From NCBI GenBank assembly GCA_020634555.1, contig JACKBK010000010.1, positions 1 to 64,000 of the forward strand: a stretch of DNA of 64,000 nt, in the 5' to 3' direction. Under the pieces are notes generated by a model. The model was not told the origin of the DNA, made no database searches, and was given only the letters and a program-made list of their open reading frames with translations. Both the position numbers and the translations under genes were made by a program. Source of the DNA: Caldilineae bacterium (lineage in GTDB: Bacteria > Chloroflexota > Anaerolineae > JAAEKA01). Every line of letters starts with the position of its first letter. The stretch's first letter is position 1. This document shows positions 35,587 to 45,857 of this stretch, piece by piece.

Positions 35587-37445
35587 ATGCGACTTGGGCG
35601 CGCCTTTTGGCTGCTGATCCTGCTGCTCGCGCTGTTAGCCGTCGCTGCGTGCAGCCGCCCAACTCCTGCGCCGCCTGAGCGTACGCCCCCGCTGGCTCAC
35701 GCCGACACCGACCGCCAGCCGGACCGCCACACCGACGCCAACCCACACCGTCACGCCGTCACCCACAATCACGCCCAGCCCGACACCGACGCCTACGGCA
35801 ACCGCGCTGCCCATCCAGGTTTCCAGCGTGCTGCGTCCGCCAGAGGCAATCGCGCCCGTGCCACAGAGGGTGCGCCGTGCGGCCTGGTGGACACACTCGA
35901 CTTCCGGTCGCCCCGCCGCTGGCCGATGACGCCTATCTTATTCAGGGCTTTGGACGCGGCGGCAGGCCGGCCGGGCAGCACGCCGGCGAGGACTGGGGCC
36001 TGCTGGGCCGGTCGAACTTCGGTGCGCCGGTCTACAGCATCGGCCATGGCCGGGTCACCTACGCCCAGCCGCTGGGCTGGGGCCGCGACAAGGGGGTCAT
36101 CATCGTCGAGCACCGTTTCACTGACGGCAGCCGTATCCTGTCGTTCTACGGCCATCTTGACCCGCCCAGCGTGACCCTGCGAGCGGGAGATTGCGTCGAG
36201 CGCGGGAGGAGATCGCCAAAATCGGCCAGCCACGCACGCCACCTCACCTGCACTTCGAGATGCGCAGCCACCTGCCCGATGAGCCTGGCCCTGGCTATTG
36301 GCCGAACCGGTCGCGGCCGGCTGGACCAGTCCGTCGCAGTTCATCTGGAACAACCGGATGGCGGCCGCGCCCGGCGTCGTCTGGTCGCGACGGATCAACG
36401 GCGCGGCCCAGGCAGCGGCGAACGGCGCAGTTACCATCGAGGACGGCGACGTACTGGCGCTGGACATCGCGACAGGAGCAACCAACTGGCGCCTGCCGGT
36501 CGCCGAAACGGCGGTGGCAGCGACGCTGTCAGCCGACGGATCAATGCTTTTCGTGCTCGATGGGACGGGAAATCTCCTGGCGTATGACCTGCCGGACGCA
36601 GGTGCCGGCGGCGCCCCACCTTGCTTTGGCAACTTGCCCTGACGGTAGATGAAGATGTGGCTGTAGCGCCCCTGGCGGACGGCGGCGTGCTGGTCTCGTC
36701 CTGGGGAATCGTCTTCGAGGAGCGGGACGGAAAGTGGGAACTGCTGGGGCAGCGGCAGATGGCAGCGGTCTCCGCCGACGGCGAGACTATCTGGGAGCGG
36801 ACACGGCCGGCTTCGCTCTACTGGCAACCAGGGGACGACCGATGGGTGCTGGCCGGCAGCGAGCTGATACTGGCTGTTCCGGCAACGATTCCCGCGTCTG
36901 GTCGATCGACCGCGAGGGGCCGGCCGAGTGGCCAGCACAGGCCATCTCCCATTTTACTGAGGTCGATAACCAGTTGTGGGGATTCGGCGCGAACACGATC
37001 TACCGGTTGCAGCCAGACACCCGCAGCGTTGTGGTGATCGCGCAGATGCCCGCGGCAGTTCCGGGTATCGAGGCCATCCTGCCGCTGCCCGACGGACGGA
37101 TTCTGCTGGCGCACCGCGCCCGCCGACCGGCGCCTGCTCCTGCTTGACAGCGACGGCGCGTTGGTCTGGGATCGATCCTTCGCCAACCTGAGCGCAGGCT
37201 TATCTGACCTGCTGCTGGCAGATACGGAGCCGCTGCTGCTGACCCAGAACACGACACGCGCCGGGACGCGTGTTGACCTGTACGCTGTGGATGTGGATGC
37301 CGCCAGCCTGAACCACATCTTCTCCGGCGGCGGTCCAATCTCGGCATCACCTGTCAGCGCGCGGAGCGGCGGTAACGGCCGTTTGCTGCTGGCCATTCCC
37401 GATGGCAGCATTGTGGCGCTGGATATCGCGGCGGCGGGTGAATGA
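35587..37445 (+). CDS. Lipoprotein with M23 peptidase domain and beta-propeller-like repeats (frameshifted)
   Basis: About 620 residues over many frames. A signal with lipobox (MRLGRAFWLLILLLALLAVAACS, Cys near 23) gives a lipid anchor. A Thr/Pro-rich linker (TPTHTVTPSPTITP) follows, then a LytM/M23 metallopeptidase domain: zinc ligands in QHAGEDWGL and HLHFEM, and SFYGHLDPPSV. The second half has repeated units such as TIEDGDVLALDIATGATNW, GSMLFVLDGTGNLLAYDLP and DGSIVALDIA, typical of PQQ-like beta-propellers. M23 proteins cut or regulate peptidoglycan; the propeller may bind partners. Breaks are near 35700, 35890, 36205, 36300, 36610, 36890 and 37125. Confidence 0.75.
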
Positions 37446-37503
37446 TACTGGCTGGATTCTAGCGATTTGACATATTGGGGCAAAACACGTATTCTGCGCA
37501 GGA

Positions 37504-37727
37504 GTGAGTGATCCTGACGTGCAACAAGCTGGCATCCCGCAGAGCGGCCGCGACGGCGAACACCTGCCCGGCCTGGCTGCTTATCGCGGCTGCTGGGTGG
37601 CGCTGATCGGCGATCAAGTGGCGGAGTCGGCGACAGCGACGAAGCCGCCCGGCTTGCCGCCCACCACAGCCGGCCGCGCGAGCGCGCCACCACCGTCTTG
37701 TTTGTCCCCGAAGAGACCGAACCGTGA
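37504..37727 (+). CDS. Small DUF5678-like protein (frameshifted)
   Basis: About 74 residues. It reads MSDPDVQQAGIPQSGRDGEH, then LAAYRGCWVALIGDQVAE, and after a one-base break near 37626 GDSDEAARLAAHHSRPRE and TVLFVPEETEP. The order of YRG.WVAL, a charged helix and a final VLFVPE matches DUF5678, small proteins of unknown role. It begins with GTG after GCAGGAGTGA, and its stop overlaps the GTG of the CCA-adding enzyme (GTGA). Confidence 0.65.
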
Positions 37728-39306
37728 CACAGCATCCCCCGTTCGATCTACAGCCGCTGGAAGCATCGCCGGCCGGCCCGGTGCTCGCGTATCTGGCGCG
37801 CAACAACACGCCGGTAGCCCTGGTGGGCGGGTGTGTGCGCGATCTGATGCTGGCGCGGCCGACCCATGACCTGGACCTGGCGGTCGAGCACGGCGGGCTG
37901 GCGCTCGCCAACGAGCTGGCGGACAGCTTTGGGGGCGCGTTCTACCCGATGGACGCCGAGCGCGACACCGGGCGGGCGCTGCTCTATCTGGAACGAGGAT
38001 CAGCCGCTGGTGATAGATGTAGCCGCCTGGCGCGCAACGACTCTGGACGAAGACCTGCACCTGCGCGATTTCACCATCAACGCAATGGCCATCGTGCTGG
38101 GAGAGACGAGGCCACTGCTCGTTGATCCGCTCCATGGCGCTCAAGACCTGGAAAATCGGCTGCTGAAAGCCGCTTCTGATAGCGCGTTTGCCGACGATCC
38201 GCTGCGTGTGCTGCGCGCGGTCAGGCTGCTGGCGGAACTTGCCCCGCTGGGCTTTCGTCTAGAGGAAGACACCGAGCGCCAGTTGCACCGATTTGCGCCG
38301 TTGCTTGCCCAGGTCAGCATCGAGCGGGTGCGAGATGAACTGGTGCGCATTCTGGCAGCGCCGTGGCCTGGCGACTGGATCGTCACGTTGGACAGCCTGT
38401 CTACGCTGGACATCGTGTTGCCTGAAACTACCGCCTTGCGCGGTGTCAGCCAGTCGCCGCCCCACATCTGGGACGTGTTCAACCATACAATGCACGTTCT
38501 CGACCACGCGCACGCGTTGGCAGCCTGGATAGCCGGCGACGACACGACCCTGGCCGCGGCATCGCTTCCCTGGGTCGCCAGCAGCCTGGTGCAAGCGCTG
38601 GGTGGGCGGCGGGCCGAGCTGGCCACCCACCTTGCTGAAGGTGAGGGCGCGCAGCTTCGCAGCCGCGGCCAGATGCTGGCCTGGGCGGGCTTGTGCCACG
38701 ACTGGGGCAAACCCGCGACCGCCCAACTGGAAGATGACGAGGCAAGCGGCCTGGCTCACTGGCGATTTCTCGGACACCCCTGATGTGGGCGCTGAGATGG
38801 CCTATGAGGCGCTGCGGCGGCTGCGGTTCAATGAGGCCGAGGCGCGGCGAGTGGCGTTGATCGTTCGCCACCACATGCGGCCGTTGACGCTGGCCGCCGC
38901 TGGGCCGCCCTCGCGCCGGGCCACCTTCCGCTACTTCCGCGACCTGGGCGACGCCGGGGTCGATGTGGCGTTACTGAGCCTGGCCGACGTGCAAGGGACC
39001 TACGGCGACACCTTGACACCTGAAACCTGGCAACCGGTGCTGGAGACGGCCCTGTCGTTGCTCGACAGCTTCTTCGACGCCCGTGACCAGGTGGTCGCGC
39101 CGCCGCCATTGGTTAACGGAAACGATCTGATGGCGCATCTGCATGTGGCCCCTGGCCGGCATATCGGCGCTCTGTTGGACGCCATCGCGGAAGCCCAGGC
39201 CGCCGGTGACATCGAGACGCCCGAGCAGGCGCTGGTGCTGGCCACGGAGCTTGCGGCGCACGCTGTCGCCCCAGCACAATCTGCCACTTCGAACGGAAAA
39301 GGCTGA
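37724..39306 (+). CDS. cca: CCA tRNA nucleotidyltransferase with HD domain (frameshifted)
   Basis: About 525 residues; adds or repairs the 3' CCA of tRNA. Family X/class II polymerase motifs: VGGCVRDLM at about 33, THDLDLAVEH with the catalytic Asp pair near 47, and LHLRDFTINAMAIVLG near 105. The RNA-binding neck is DPLRVLRAVRLLAEL. An HD phosphohydrolase domain follows (LCHDWGKPATA, LRRLRFNEAEARRVALIVRH). Breaks are near 37995 and 38775. It starts with GTG overlapping the upstream stop and its own end overlaps the next ATG by one base, so four genes from 37504 to 41051 form a run. Confidence 0.9.
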
Positions 39307-41051
39307 TGGAACAAGACCACGACGTATGCCCATTTCTTGGCCTGGCTGATGACCGCGGCTCGTATCTGACCTATCCCAGCTACGAGAACCGCTGTTACGC
39401 GCCGCCCGACGCCGAAACCATCTCCCTCAACGAGCAAACCTTCTTCTGCATCGGTGGCAACCGCAGCGCTGCCCCCGCTATCAGGAACGTCACGCGCGCC
39501 TGCAATCGACACCCCAGGAGCTGGAGAGCGAGGACCCGGAGGCCGTGATGGCTGCGGCCATGGCTGCCTCGCTGGCCGGCGACGCCGACGCAGTGGAAAG
39601 CGACGATTTTGTCTGGCAGGAGCAAACGCCCGACGGCGAATGGGACGATCTTCAGCCCGATGACGCACCGCAGCAGCCACCGCTGCCGCCCTATGGCTGG
39701 CCCACAGCCGAATCGACCGGCGGCCGCGACCGCCGCCCTGTCTGGCCGCTGCTGCTTTCGGCCGGCACCCTAGTGGGCGTATTGATGGTCTGCGCGTTCC
39801 TTAGTATGTCGTGGCTTGGCCTGCGCGCTGACATCGGAGATCGCGCTCAGTCCGACTGATACGCCGCGCCCGGGCGCCAATATCACGCCGCCGCCCGGTG
39901 TGGCGGTCATCACCAGCACCCTGGTCCCCAACGGCGGCGTGGTGGTTGTTGTGGCAACACCGACACTCGATCCGGCGCTGGTGACGGCGACCGCTGAAGT
40001 TGGTGCAACCGAGACAGCTTTTGTCGAGATTCCAACGGCAACACCAACCGAAGAATTTCTCTTCCCTACGGCGACGCCTGATTTTGGTCTTCCCACCGCA
40101 ACCTGGACCATCGAGCCGTTCGCCACGCCCACGCCGCGCAACACACCGACCTTTTTCCCGACCAATACACCAAGCAGCGGCAACAACGCCACCAGCACGC
40201 CTACCTGGACGCCGTTCCCGATTGTGACTGCCACCAGCGTGTCGCAACCTTATTCGGCGTCGTTCACAGCCAGTCCTACCTCCATCCAGTACGGCCAGAG
40301 CACCACGCTTTCCTGGAATGTCACCGGCGTAAAGGCGATCTATCTCGATGGCAGCGCGATCTCAGGACCCAGCGGCAGCGAGACGAAACAACCGCTGACG
40401 ACCACAACCTATGTCTTGCGCATCATCAAGACCGACAACTCGGTGGTCGAACTCACCCAAACAGTGACAGTTTCAGCGCCGACGCCTTCCGCAACACCGA
40501 CCGCGTCACCGACACCAACTTCGACACCGTTCGTCGATATTACCTTTGCCGAGGACCTGAGCATCACGTCGATCAGCGGCACAGAGTCCGGCTGTCGCAC
40601 GGGATCCGGCTGTACATTGTTCCAGATCCAGGCGCGCAATGTCGGCAACCGGCCGGTGGATTATGTCCTGGCGCGGACCGAGAGTATCCCCATCGGTTGG
40701 GGTGTCTTCTTCTGCTGGGGCACTGACTGTGAGTTCGGCTCGGTTGCTCCGCCCAAGACCTTGGCCGTAGGCGCCAGGGACACCATCTCGATCAACTTCC
40801 GCGTGCCGGCCTATCTTGTCGACGGCGAAACCGCCACCATCGACGTGGAGGGCCGCTGCCCTGCCTGCCAAAGCCCGCCGTTTCAGCTTTATGACCACCA
40901 ATTCGAGGTAGTGGTGACGCTGCCAACAGCCACACCGGAGCCAACGTCGACGCCCACCATCACACCGCAGACAACGGCCACACCGACAGCGACATATACG
41001 CCTACGGCCACGCCTACACCCACAGAAACCACCACTAGCCCGTCCAACTGA
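39306..41051 (+). CDS. Cys-motif membrane protein with Thr/Pro-rich ectodomain (frameshifted)
   Basis: About 580 residues. The cytoplasmic N-terminus carries a Cys cluster, CPFLGLADDRGSYLTYPS, NRCYAPP, FFCIGG and, after a break near 39470, CPRYQERHARL. This spacing recurs in Chloroflexota membrane proteins and may bind zinc. One transmembrane segment (LLLSAGTLVGVLMVCAFLSM, about 165-185) follows. The ectodomain has long TPT/PTAT linkers and two beta domains: an Ig-like part (SFTASPTSIQYGQSTTLSWN, STTYVLRI) and a Cys-containing part (GCRTGSGCTLFQIQARNVGN, GWGVFFCWGTDCEFG, GRCPACQSPPFQL). The second break is near 39830. Likely a surface sensor or anchor; the precise role is unknown. Confidence 0.8.
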
Positions 41052-41060
41052 CCAGCCACC

Positions 41061-41813
41061 ATGCCACCAGCAGTGCATCTGGGACTAACCCTGGAGTTGG
41101 CCGTCGCCAAGGTCGGCAAGTACGCAACCAACGAAAGCGGTGACACCGTAGAAGTGGTCGAGCGTCCCCATGGCGGGCTGTCGGTGGTGATAGTTGACGG
41201 CCAGCGGAGCGGCAAATCGGCCAAGGCCATCAGCAACATCGTCGCCCGCAAGGCCATGGCGCTGCTGGCAGACGGCGTACGCGACGGCGCTGTGGCCCGC
41301 GCGGCCCACGACTATCTGCGCACCCAGCGGGGCGGCAAGGTCTCGGCAACGCTCAACCTGGTCTCGGTGGACCTGGACAGCCGCACGCTGGTGTTCTTGC
41401 GCAACAACCACTGCCCCACGCTGCTTTACAACCCACACTGGATCGGCGTCACCACACCCGATGGCTGGCAGTACCTGAACGAACCCAGCGAGGCCATCGG
41501 GATACACGCGCGCACCCGCCCCATCGCAACTGAGCTGCCGCTGCAGCCGGACCTGCTCGCCTTCATCTTCACCGACGGCATCTGGACGGCAGGCGAGCGC
41601 AGCGGACAGCGTATCAGCCTCCCGCTCCTGGTACAAGAAGCGCTTGGTTCAGGCGTGACCAAGCCAAAGGATCTGGCCGATCTTCTGCTGGCGCGGGCGA
41701 TTGAGCTTGACCAGGGGCGGCCGGTGGACGACATGAGCATCGTGGTTCTCGGTATCCGGCAGAGCCAACCGGAAGACGAGGCGCGACGAATGACCGTTTC
41801 GCTGCCATTCTGA
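41061..41813 (+). CDS. SpoIIE/PP2C-type protein phosphatase
   Basis: A 250-residue serine phosphatase-like protein. Metal-binding Asp residues are in VVIVDGQRSGKSA (near 55), FIFTDGIWTAGER (near 168) and VDDMSIVVLG (near 226), in the order known for SpoIIE and RsbU domains. It has no attached sensor domain. Such enzymes reset anti-sigma-factor antagonists; none is encoded here, so the target is open. It follows the Cys-motif membrane protein by 9 bases and overlaps the P-loop gene by one base, which suggests the three act together. Confidence 0.85.
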   Translation: MPPAVHLGLTLELAVAKVGKYATNESGDTVEVVERPHGGLSVVIVDGQRSGKSAKAISNIVARKAMALLADGVRDGAVARAAHDYLRTQRGGKVSATLNLVSVDLDSRTLVFLRNNHCPTLLYNPHWIGVTTPDGWQYLNEPSEAIGIHARTRPIATELPLQPDLLAFIFTDGIWTAGERSGQRISLPLLVQEALGSGVTKPKDLADLLLARAIELDQGRPVDDMSIVVLGIRQSQPEDEARRMTVSLPF

Positions 41814-42178
41814 TGAACACAGCCGCTGCAGCAGGTTCTGTGAAAGTCGTCGGTCCATGCAAATCGGGCAAGACGACCCTTGTCACCGGATTGCAGACGC
41901 TGGGCATTCCGGCCCGCGCGGCAGCGCAGGAGCATTCGGGCGTTCCTGACACCTGGCGCCGTTTTGCACCGGCACGCTACCTGGTGTATCTCGACGTCAG
42001 TGTGGAGGCAATGAAGGAGCGCAGCGGCCGCAACGACTGGACCGAGGAAATCCTGGCCGAACAGCGCCGGCGGCTCCTCCATGCCCGCGAGCACGCCGAT
42101 CTCACCATCGACACTGCCGGGCTGTCTGCAAGCGACGTCCTCGACCGGGTAGTCGCGTTTCTGAACGCCCAGGGATAA
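41813..42178 (+). CDS. Small P-loop NTPase-like protein
   Basis: A 121-residue protein with a Walker A motif VVGPCKSGKTTLV at residues 11-23 and a hydrophobic strand ending in Asp (ARYLVYLDVS) that may act as Walker B. The rest (EEILAEQRRRLLHAREHADL, TIDTAGLSASDVLDRV) resembles the lid and C-terminal helix of small nucleoside or shikimate kinase-like P-loop proteins. The ATG overlaps the phosphatase stop (TGATG). The family is not identified. Its place as last gene of the 37504-42178 run suggests a signalling role. Confidence 0.75.
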   Translation: MNTAAAAGSVKVVGPCKSGKTTLVTGLQTLGIPARAAAQEHSGVPDTWRRFAPARYLVYLDVSVEAMKERSGRNDWTEEILAEQRRRLLHAREHADLTIDTAGLSASDVLDRVVAFLNAQG

Positions 42179-42235
42179 CCAGGTGACAGTCGCTTCCGGC
42201 ATCGCATTTAGAACGCCACATGAAAGCCCGATCAT

Positions 42236-42264
42236 TTGACACCGCCCAGTGGCTGCGCTATAAT
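42236..42264 (+). promoter_or_regulatory. Perfect sigma-70 type promoter of secDF
   Basis: TTGACA (42236-42241), a 17-base spacer, and TATAAT (42259-42264). This is the strongest promoter consensus in the window. The predicted transcript start, about 42271, is 180 bases before secD. Confidence 0.9.
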
Positions 42265-42275
42265 CTTTCCATCAA

Positions 42276-42409
42276 CCCGGTGAAGGCTGTTTCGCCGGTT
42301 TTCTTATGACCTCAACAGGTTAGATCTGGCAACGCTGCGCAGACATCCGAGCCGGCAGATAGATCGTTTCTGTCTCATGGCAACCAGCCGTACGGCTGGT
42401 TCGTCTTTT
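42276..42409 (+). promoter_or_regulatory. secD leader with two terminator-like hairpins
   Basis: Hairpin 1 (ACCGGTGAA/TTCGCCGGT region, 42276-42300, followed by TTTCTT) begins almost at the predicted transcript start. Hairpin 2 is the perfect AACCAGCC-GTAC-GGCTGGTT (42382-42401) followed by CGTCTTTT. Between them ATCTG/CAGAT can also pair. Either attenuation or 5' end protection of the secDF message is possible; I recognise no known RNA family. Confidence 0.5.
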
Positions 42410-42450
42410 GATAGGCGCGGGCCGCCGAAGCGCAGCGGCAGGAGTACCGT

Positions 42451-43857
42451 ATGAATCGTCGCCATTTGTATTCGTTGATCCTGGTGATCGTTGTAGCAGT
42501 GTTCGCCCTGGTGATTGCGCTGCCTGTCAACCATCCACAATGGATGTCCAACCTTGCCTTCTGGCAGCCCCAAGAATTCCGCGATCTTGAGCTGAAACAG
42601 GGCCTTGACCTGCAGGGCGGTTTGCAGGTGCTGCTAGAGGCAGACCCGTCGACGCCCTTGAGCGGCGAGGAGCTTGGGACGGCAATGGACGCCGCCAAGG
42701 TCATCGTTGACAACCGCGTCAACGGCCTGGGTGTGTCCGAGCCGCTGGTTCAGCGCCAGGGCGAAAACCGCATCATCGTAGAGTTGCCGGGCGTCGATGA
42801 CCCCAACCAGGCAATTGCCACCTTGCGCGGCACCGGCCTGCTGGAGTTTGTCGAGATGGGTCAGAACCCTGTCGGGCAGGGGACAATCATCCAGACAGAC
42901 CGCGGCGGCCCCAGTGTGAGCGCCACGGGTACGGTTTCCGAAACGGTGGGCCTTGTCAATCCCACCACCGGCGAACCATTTAAAACGATCATGACCGGCG
43001 CGGCGTTGAAATCCGCATCGGTTGGCTTCGACAACGTCACCTCCCAACCGCTGATCGTGTTCGAGTTGAACGACGAAGGACGGCAGATCTTCCGCGACTA
43101 CACGGCCGCGCACATTGGCGATGTTGTTGCCATCGTCATGGACAAGACTGTCCTCTCAGCCCCCGTGATCAACTCGACCATCGACGGCAACGGCCAGATT
43201 GAGGGCAATTTCACCACTGAAGACGCCCGCAGCCTGGCGGTGCAGATGCAGTATGGCGCGCTGCCGGTAGCTCTCAACGTCGTTGATAGCCGAACCGTAG
43301 GTGCTTCCCTGGGAGCCGACTCGGTGCAGAAGAGTATCCTGGCGGGCACCATCGGTGTGCTGGTCGTGTTGCTTTTCATGGCCGTCTACTACCGGGTGCC
43401 CGGATTGCTGGCCGATGTCGCGCTGGTGGTTTTCATCCTGCTGAACCTGGCCATCTTCAAGCTGGTTCCCATCACCTTAACTTTAGCAGGTATCGCCGGC
43501 TTTCTGCTTGCGATTGGTATGGCGGTCGACGCCAACGTACTTATCTTTGAGCGCATGAAGGAGGAGTTGCGGGCAGGCAAAAGCATGAAAGCCGCCGTGG
43601 ATGCCGGCTTCAGCAGAGCCTGGACCTCGATCCTGGACTCCAACCTCTCGACGTTGATCACGGCCGGCATCCTGTATTACTTCGGCGGTGCGTTTGGCGC
43701 CAGCTCGGTGCGCGGCTTCGCTGTCACCCTGCTCATCGGTGTGCTGGTCAGTATGTTTACCGCCGTCTTCGTGACCCGGGTGCTGATGCGGCTCGTATTC
43801 CAGCGGCGCGGCGCTGACAAGACCTTGGCCGACAAGAGCTGGGCACTGGGAGTTTGA
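42451..43857 (+). CDS. secD: Protein translocase subunit SecD
   Basis: A 468-residue RND-type membrane protein that uses the proton gradient to help pull proteins through SecYEG. The first transmembrane segment (about 5-25) is followed by LKQGLDLQGGLQVLLEADP, the SecD signature. The periplasmic P1 region is at about 30-290. Five more transmembrane segments follow, with IGMAVDANVLIFERMKEEL near 360. GGCAGGAG precedes the ATG. Next to secF with a 3-base gap, so they are co-translated. Confidence 0.97.
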   Translation: MNRRHLYSLILVIVVAVFALVIALPVNHPQWMSNLAFWQPQEFRDLELKQGLDLQGGLQVLLEADPSTPLSGEELGTAMDAAKVIVDNRVNGLGVSEPLVQRQGENRIIVELPGVDDPNQAIATLRGTGLLEFVEMGQNPVGQGTIIQTDRGGPSVSATGTVSETVGLVNPTTGEPFKTIMTGAALKSASVGFDNVTSQPLIVFELNDEGRQIFRDYTAAHIGDVVAIVMDKTVLSAPVINSTIDGNGQIEGNFTTEDARSLAVQMQYGALPVALNVVDSRTVGASLGADSVQKSILAGTIGVLVVLLFMAVYYRVPGLLADVALVVFILLNLAIFKLVPITLTLAGIAGFLLAIGMAVDANVLIFERMKEELRAGKSMKAAVDAGFSRAWTSILDSNLSTLITAGILYYFGGAFGASSVRGFAVTLLIGVLVSMFTAVFVTRVLMRLVFQRRGADKTLADKSWALGV

Positions 43858-43860
43858 TCC

Positions 43861-44796
43861 ATGTATAACATCGTACAAAATCGCAAGTATTACTATCTTG
43901 GCTCGGCGATCATCATCTCTATCAGCTTGTTGCTGATCGGCTATTCCTTGATCACGACCGGCCAACCGTTTCGCCTGAGCATCGATTTTACGGGCGGCGT
44001 CTACTGGGAGTTTAAGCTTGGCCAGGCCGCAGCCCCGACCGACGTGCGCGATCTCTTCACCGAGTTCGGCCTCAGTGACACGTCAGTTACTACCATTGGC
44101 GCCGATACCAACGAATACCAGGCGCGGCTCAAGTCTGTCGATCCCGATACTAAAACAGCCATTGAGAATCAACTCGGCGAGACTTTCGGTGGTATCGAGA
44201 CCATCCAGTACCGCAACGTGGGGCCGGCCGTCGGGCACGAGGTAACCCGCTCGGCGTTGATCGCCGTGTTCTTCGTGGCCATTGCCATCGTCATCTTCAT
44301 GGTGATCGCCTTTCGCAATGTGTCCCATCCGGTGCGCTACGGTGTGGCAGCGGTGGTTGCCATGGTACATGACGTGGTCGTAGCCTGTGGTTTTGCAGCA
44401 CTGATGGGAGTGGTCGCCGGCTGGGAAGTCGACGCATTGTTCCTGACAGCGCTGTTGACCGTGCTTGGCTTCAGTGTGCAGGACACTATCGTTGTGTTCG
44501 ACCGGGTGCGTGAGAACTCCGCCCGCCACCGCGGTGAGGACTTCGAGACCATCGCCAACCGCAGCCTATTGGAAACAGTCGGCCGGTCGCTGACTACGCA
44601 GTTGAACGCGATGTTCATCATGGTCGCCATCCTGTTTTTCGGCGGCGACACCATCAAGCCGTTCATTGCCGTTTTGTTTATCGGCATGCTCAGCGGAACC
44701 TACTCGTCGATCTTCAACGCGACGCCGTTGTTGGTGACATGGGAAAAATCGGCGCAGAAGCGCGCCAAGTCACGGCGAGCAGCCGCTGCTGCCTGA
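43861..44796 (+). CDS. secF: Protein translocase subunit SecF
   Basis: A 311-residue partner of SecD. It has one N-terminal transmembrane segment, the SecF signature LSIDFTGGVYWEFKL near 40, then five transmembrane segments with VLGFSVQDTIVVFDRVREN near 210. It ends in a basic tail (KRAKSRRAAAAA). A terminator follows the stop codon, so secDF is a two-gene unit. Confidence 0.97.
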   Translation: MYNIVQNRKYYYLGSAIIISISLLLIGYSLITTGQPFRLSIDFTGGVYWEFKLGQAAAPTDVRDLFTEFGLSDTSVTTIGADTNEYQARLKSVDPDTKTAIENQLGETFGGIETIQYRNVGPAVGHEVTRSALIAVFFVAIAIVIFMVIAFRNVSHPVRYGVAAVVAMVHDVVVACGFAALMGVVAGWEVDALFLTALLTVLGFSVQDTIVVFDRVRENSARHRGEDFETIANRSLLETVGRSLTTQLNAMFIMVAILFFGGDTIKPFIAVLFIGMLSGTYSSIFNATPLLVTWEKSAQKRAKSRRAAAAA

Positions 44797-44824
44797 TCCA
44801 GATCGGCGAATACAGAGGTGCCTT

Positions 44825-44868
44825 GTATCCCGGAAACGATGAATCCATCGCTTCCGGGATACTTTTTT
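44825..44868 (+). terminator. Terminator of secDF
   Basis: GTATCCCGGAA pairs with TTCCGGGATAC, with an inner CGATG/CATCG pairing, followed by six T. Confidence 0.92.
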
Positions 44869-44894
44869 CGGACCCCCCTTGTGAGGACAGAGCC

Positions 44895-45857
44895 TTGAAC
44901 GCCCTTTACTTCGACGGCAACCAGATCCACCTCGACACCCACTACCCACAGCCATCACCCGACGCCGACGAAGCGTTGGTGCGTGTGCAGTTGGCCGGCA
45001 TCTGCAGCACCGACATGGAAGTGCTGCGCGGCTATGCAGGCTTCAGCGGCGTGCTGGGCCACGAGTTCGTGGGCGTTGTGGAAACGTGCGCCAGCCGGCC
45101 AGATCTGGTGGGCCAGCGGATCGCGGGCGAGATCAACATCGGTTGCGGCGAATGCTCCTTCTGCGCCCGCGGCATCCGCGAGCACTGCCTCAGGCGGCAG
45201 GCGTTGGGCATTCACGGACGGGATGGCGTGTTCGCACAATTTTTTGCGCTGCCCGTCGCCAACCTGCACATTGTGCCGGACAACGTGCCCGACGAGGCAG
45301 CGGTGTTCACTGAACCGCTGGCAGCCGCGCTACAAATCCGCGAGCAGGTCGCGATAAGCCCCGGCGATCGAATTGCTGTCATCGGCGCGGGCCGGCTGGG
45401 GCAATTGGTGGCGCGGTCGTTGGTGGATACCGGCTGCGAGCTGGTGGCCATCGGCCGGGACCAGGCGTCACGCAAACTGGCAATCCTGCGCGAGGCAGGC
45501 ATCGCGACAGCGGTAACGGGCAGCCTGCCCAATGGCTGGGCCGATGTCGTGGTTGACTGCACCGGCAACCCGGCCGCCTTTGCCGATGCCCTGGACCTGG
45601 TGCGGCCGCAGGGCACCCTGGTGCTGAAGAGCACCTATCACGGCAAGGCAGAGGTAGACCTGACCCGTGTGGTTGTGGACGAGATCCGTGTCATCGGCTC
45701 GCGCTGCGGGCCGTTCGACAGGGCACTGGAGGTTCTGGCCGGCGGGCGGGTCGATCCGCGCCCGTTGATCGACGCCGAGTATCCACTGACCGACGGGCTC
45801 CAAGCGCTGGAGGTCGCTGCCAAACCGGGCGTGCTGAAGGTGCTGCTGCGCCCGTGA
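44895..45857 (+). CDS. Zinc-dependent alcohol dehydrogenase (MDR family)
   Basis: A 320-residue medium-chain dehydrogenase. The catalytic zinc site is formed by Cys in AGICSTDMEVLRGY, GHEFVGVVE, and the structural zinc by the four Cys of CGECSFCARGIREHC. The Rossmann motif GAGRLGQLVA is near 165. The substrate is probably a sugar alcohol or threonine-like compound. The start is the TTG at 44895, with GAGG 9 bases upstream; earlier starts would read through the secDF terminator. The stop overlaps the next gene by 4 bases (GTGA). Confidence 0.9.
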   Translation: MNALYFDGNQIHLDTHYPQPSPDADEALVRVQLAGICSTDMEVLRGYAGFSGVLGHEFVGVVETCASRPDLVGQRIAGEINIGCGECSFCARGIREHCLRRQALGIHGRDGVFAQFFALPVANLHIVPDNVPDEAAVFTEPLAAALQIREQVAISPGDRIAVIGAGRLGQLVARSLVDTGCELVAIGRDQASRKLAILREAGIATAVTGSLPNGWADVVVDCTGNPAAFADALDLVRPQGTLVLKSTYHGKAEVDLTRVVVDEIRVIGSRCGPFDRALEVLAGGRVDPRPLIDAEYPLTDGLQALEVAAKPGVLKVLLRP

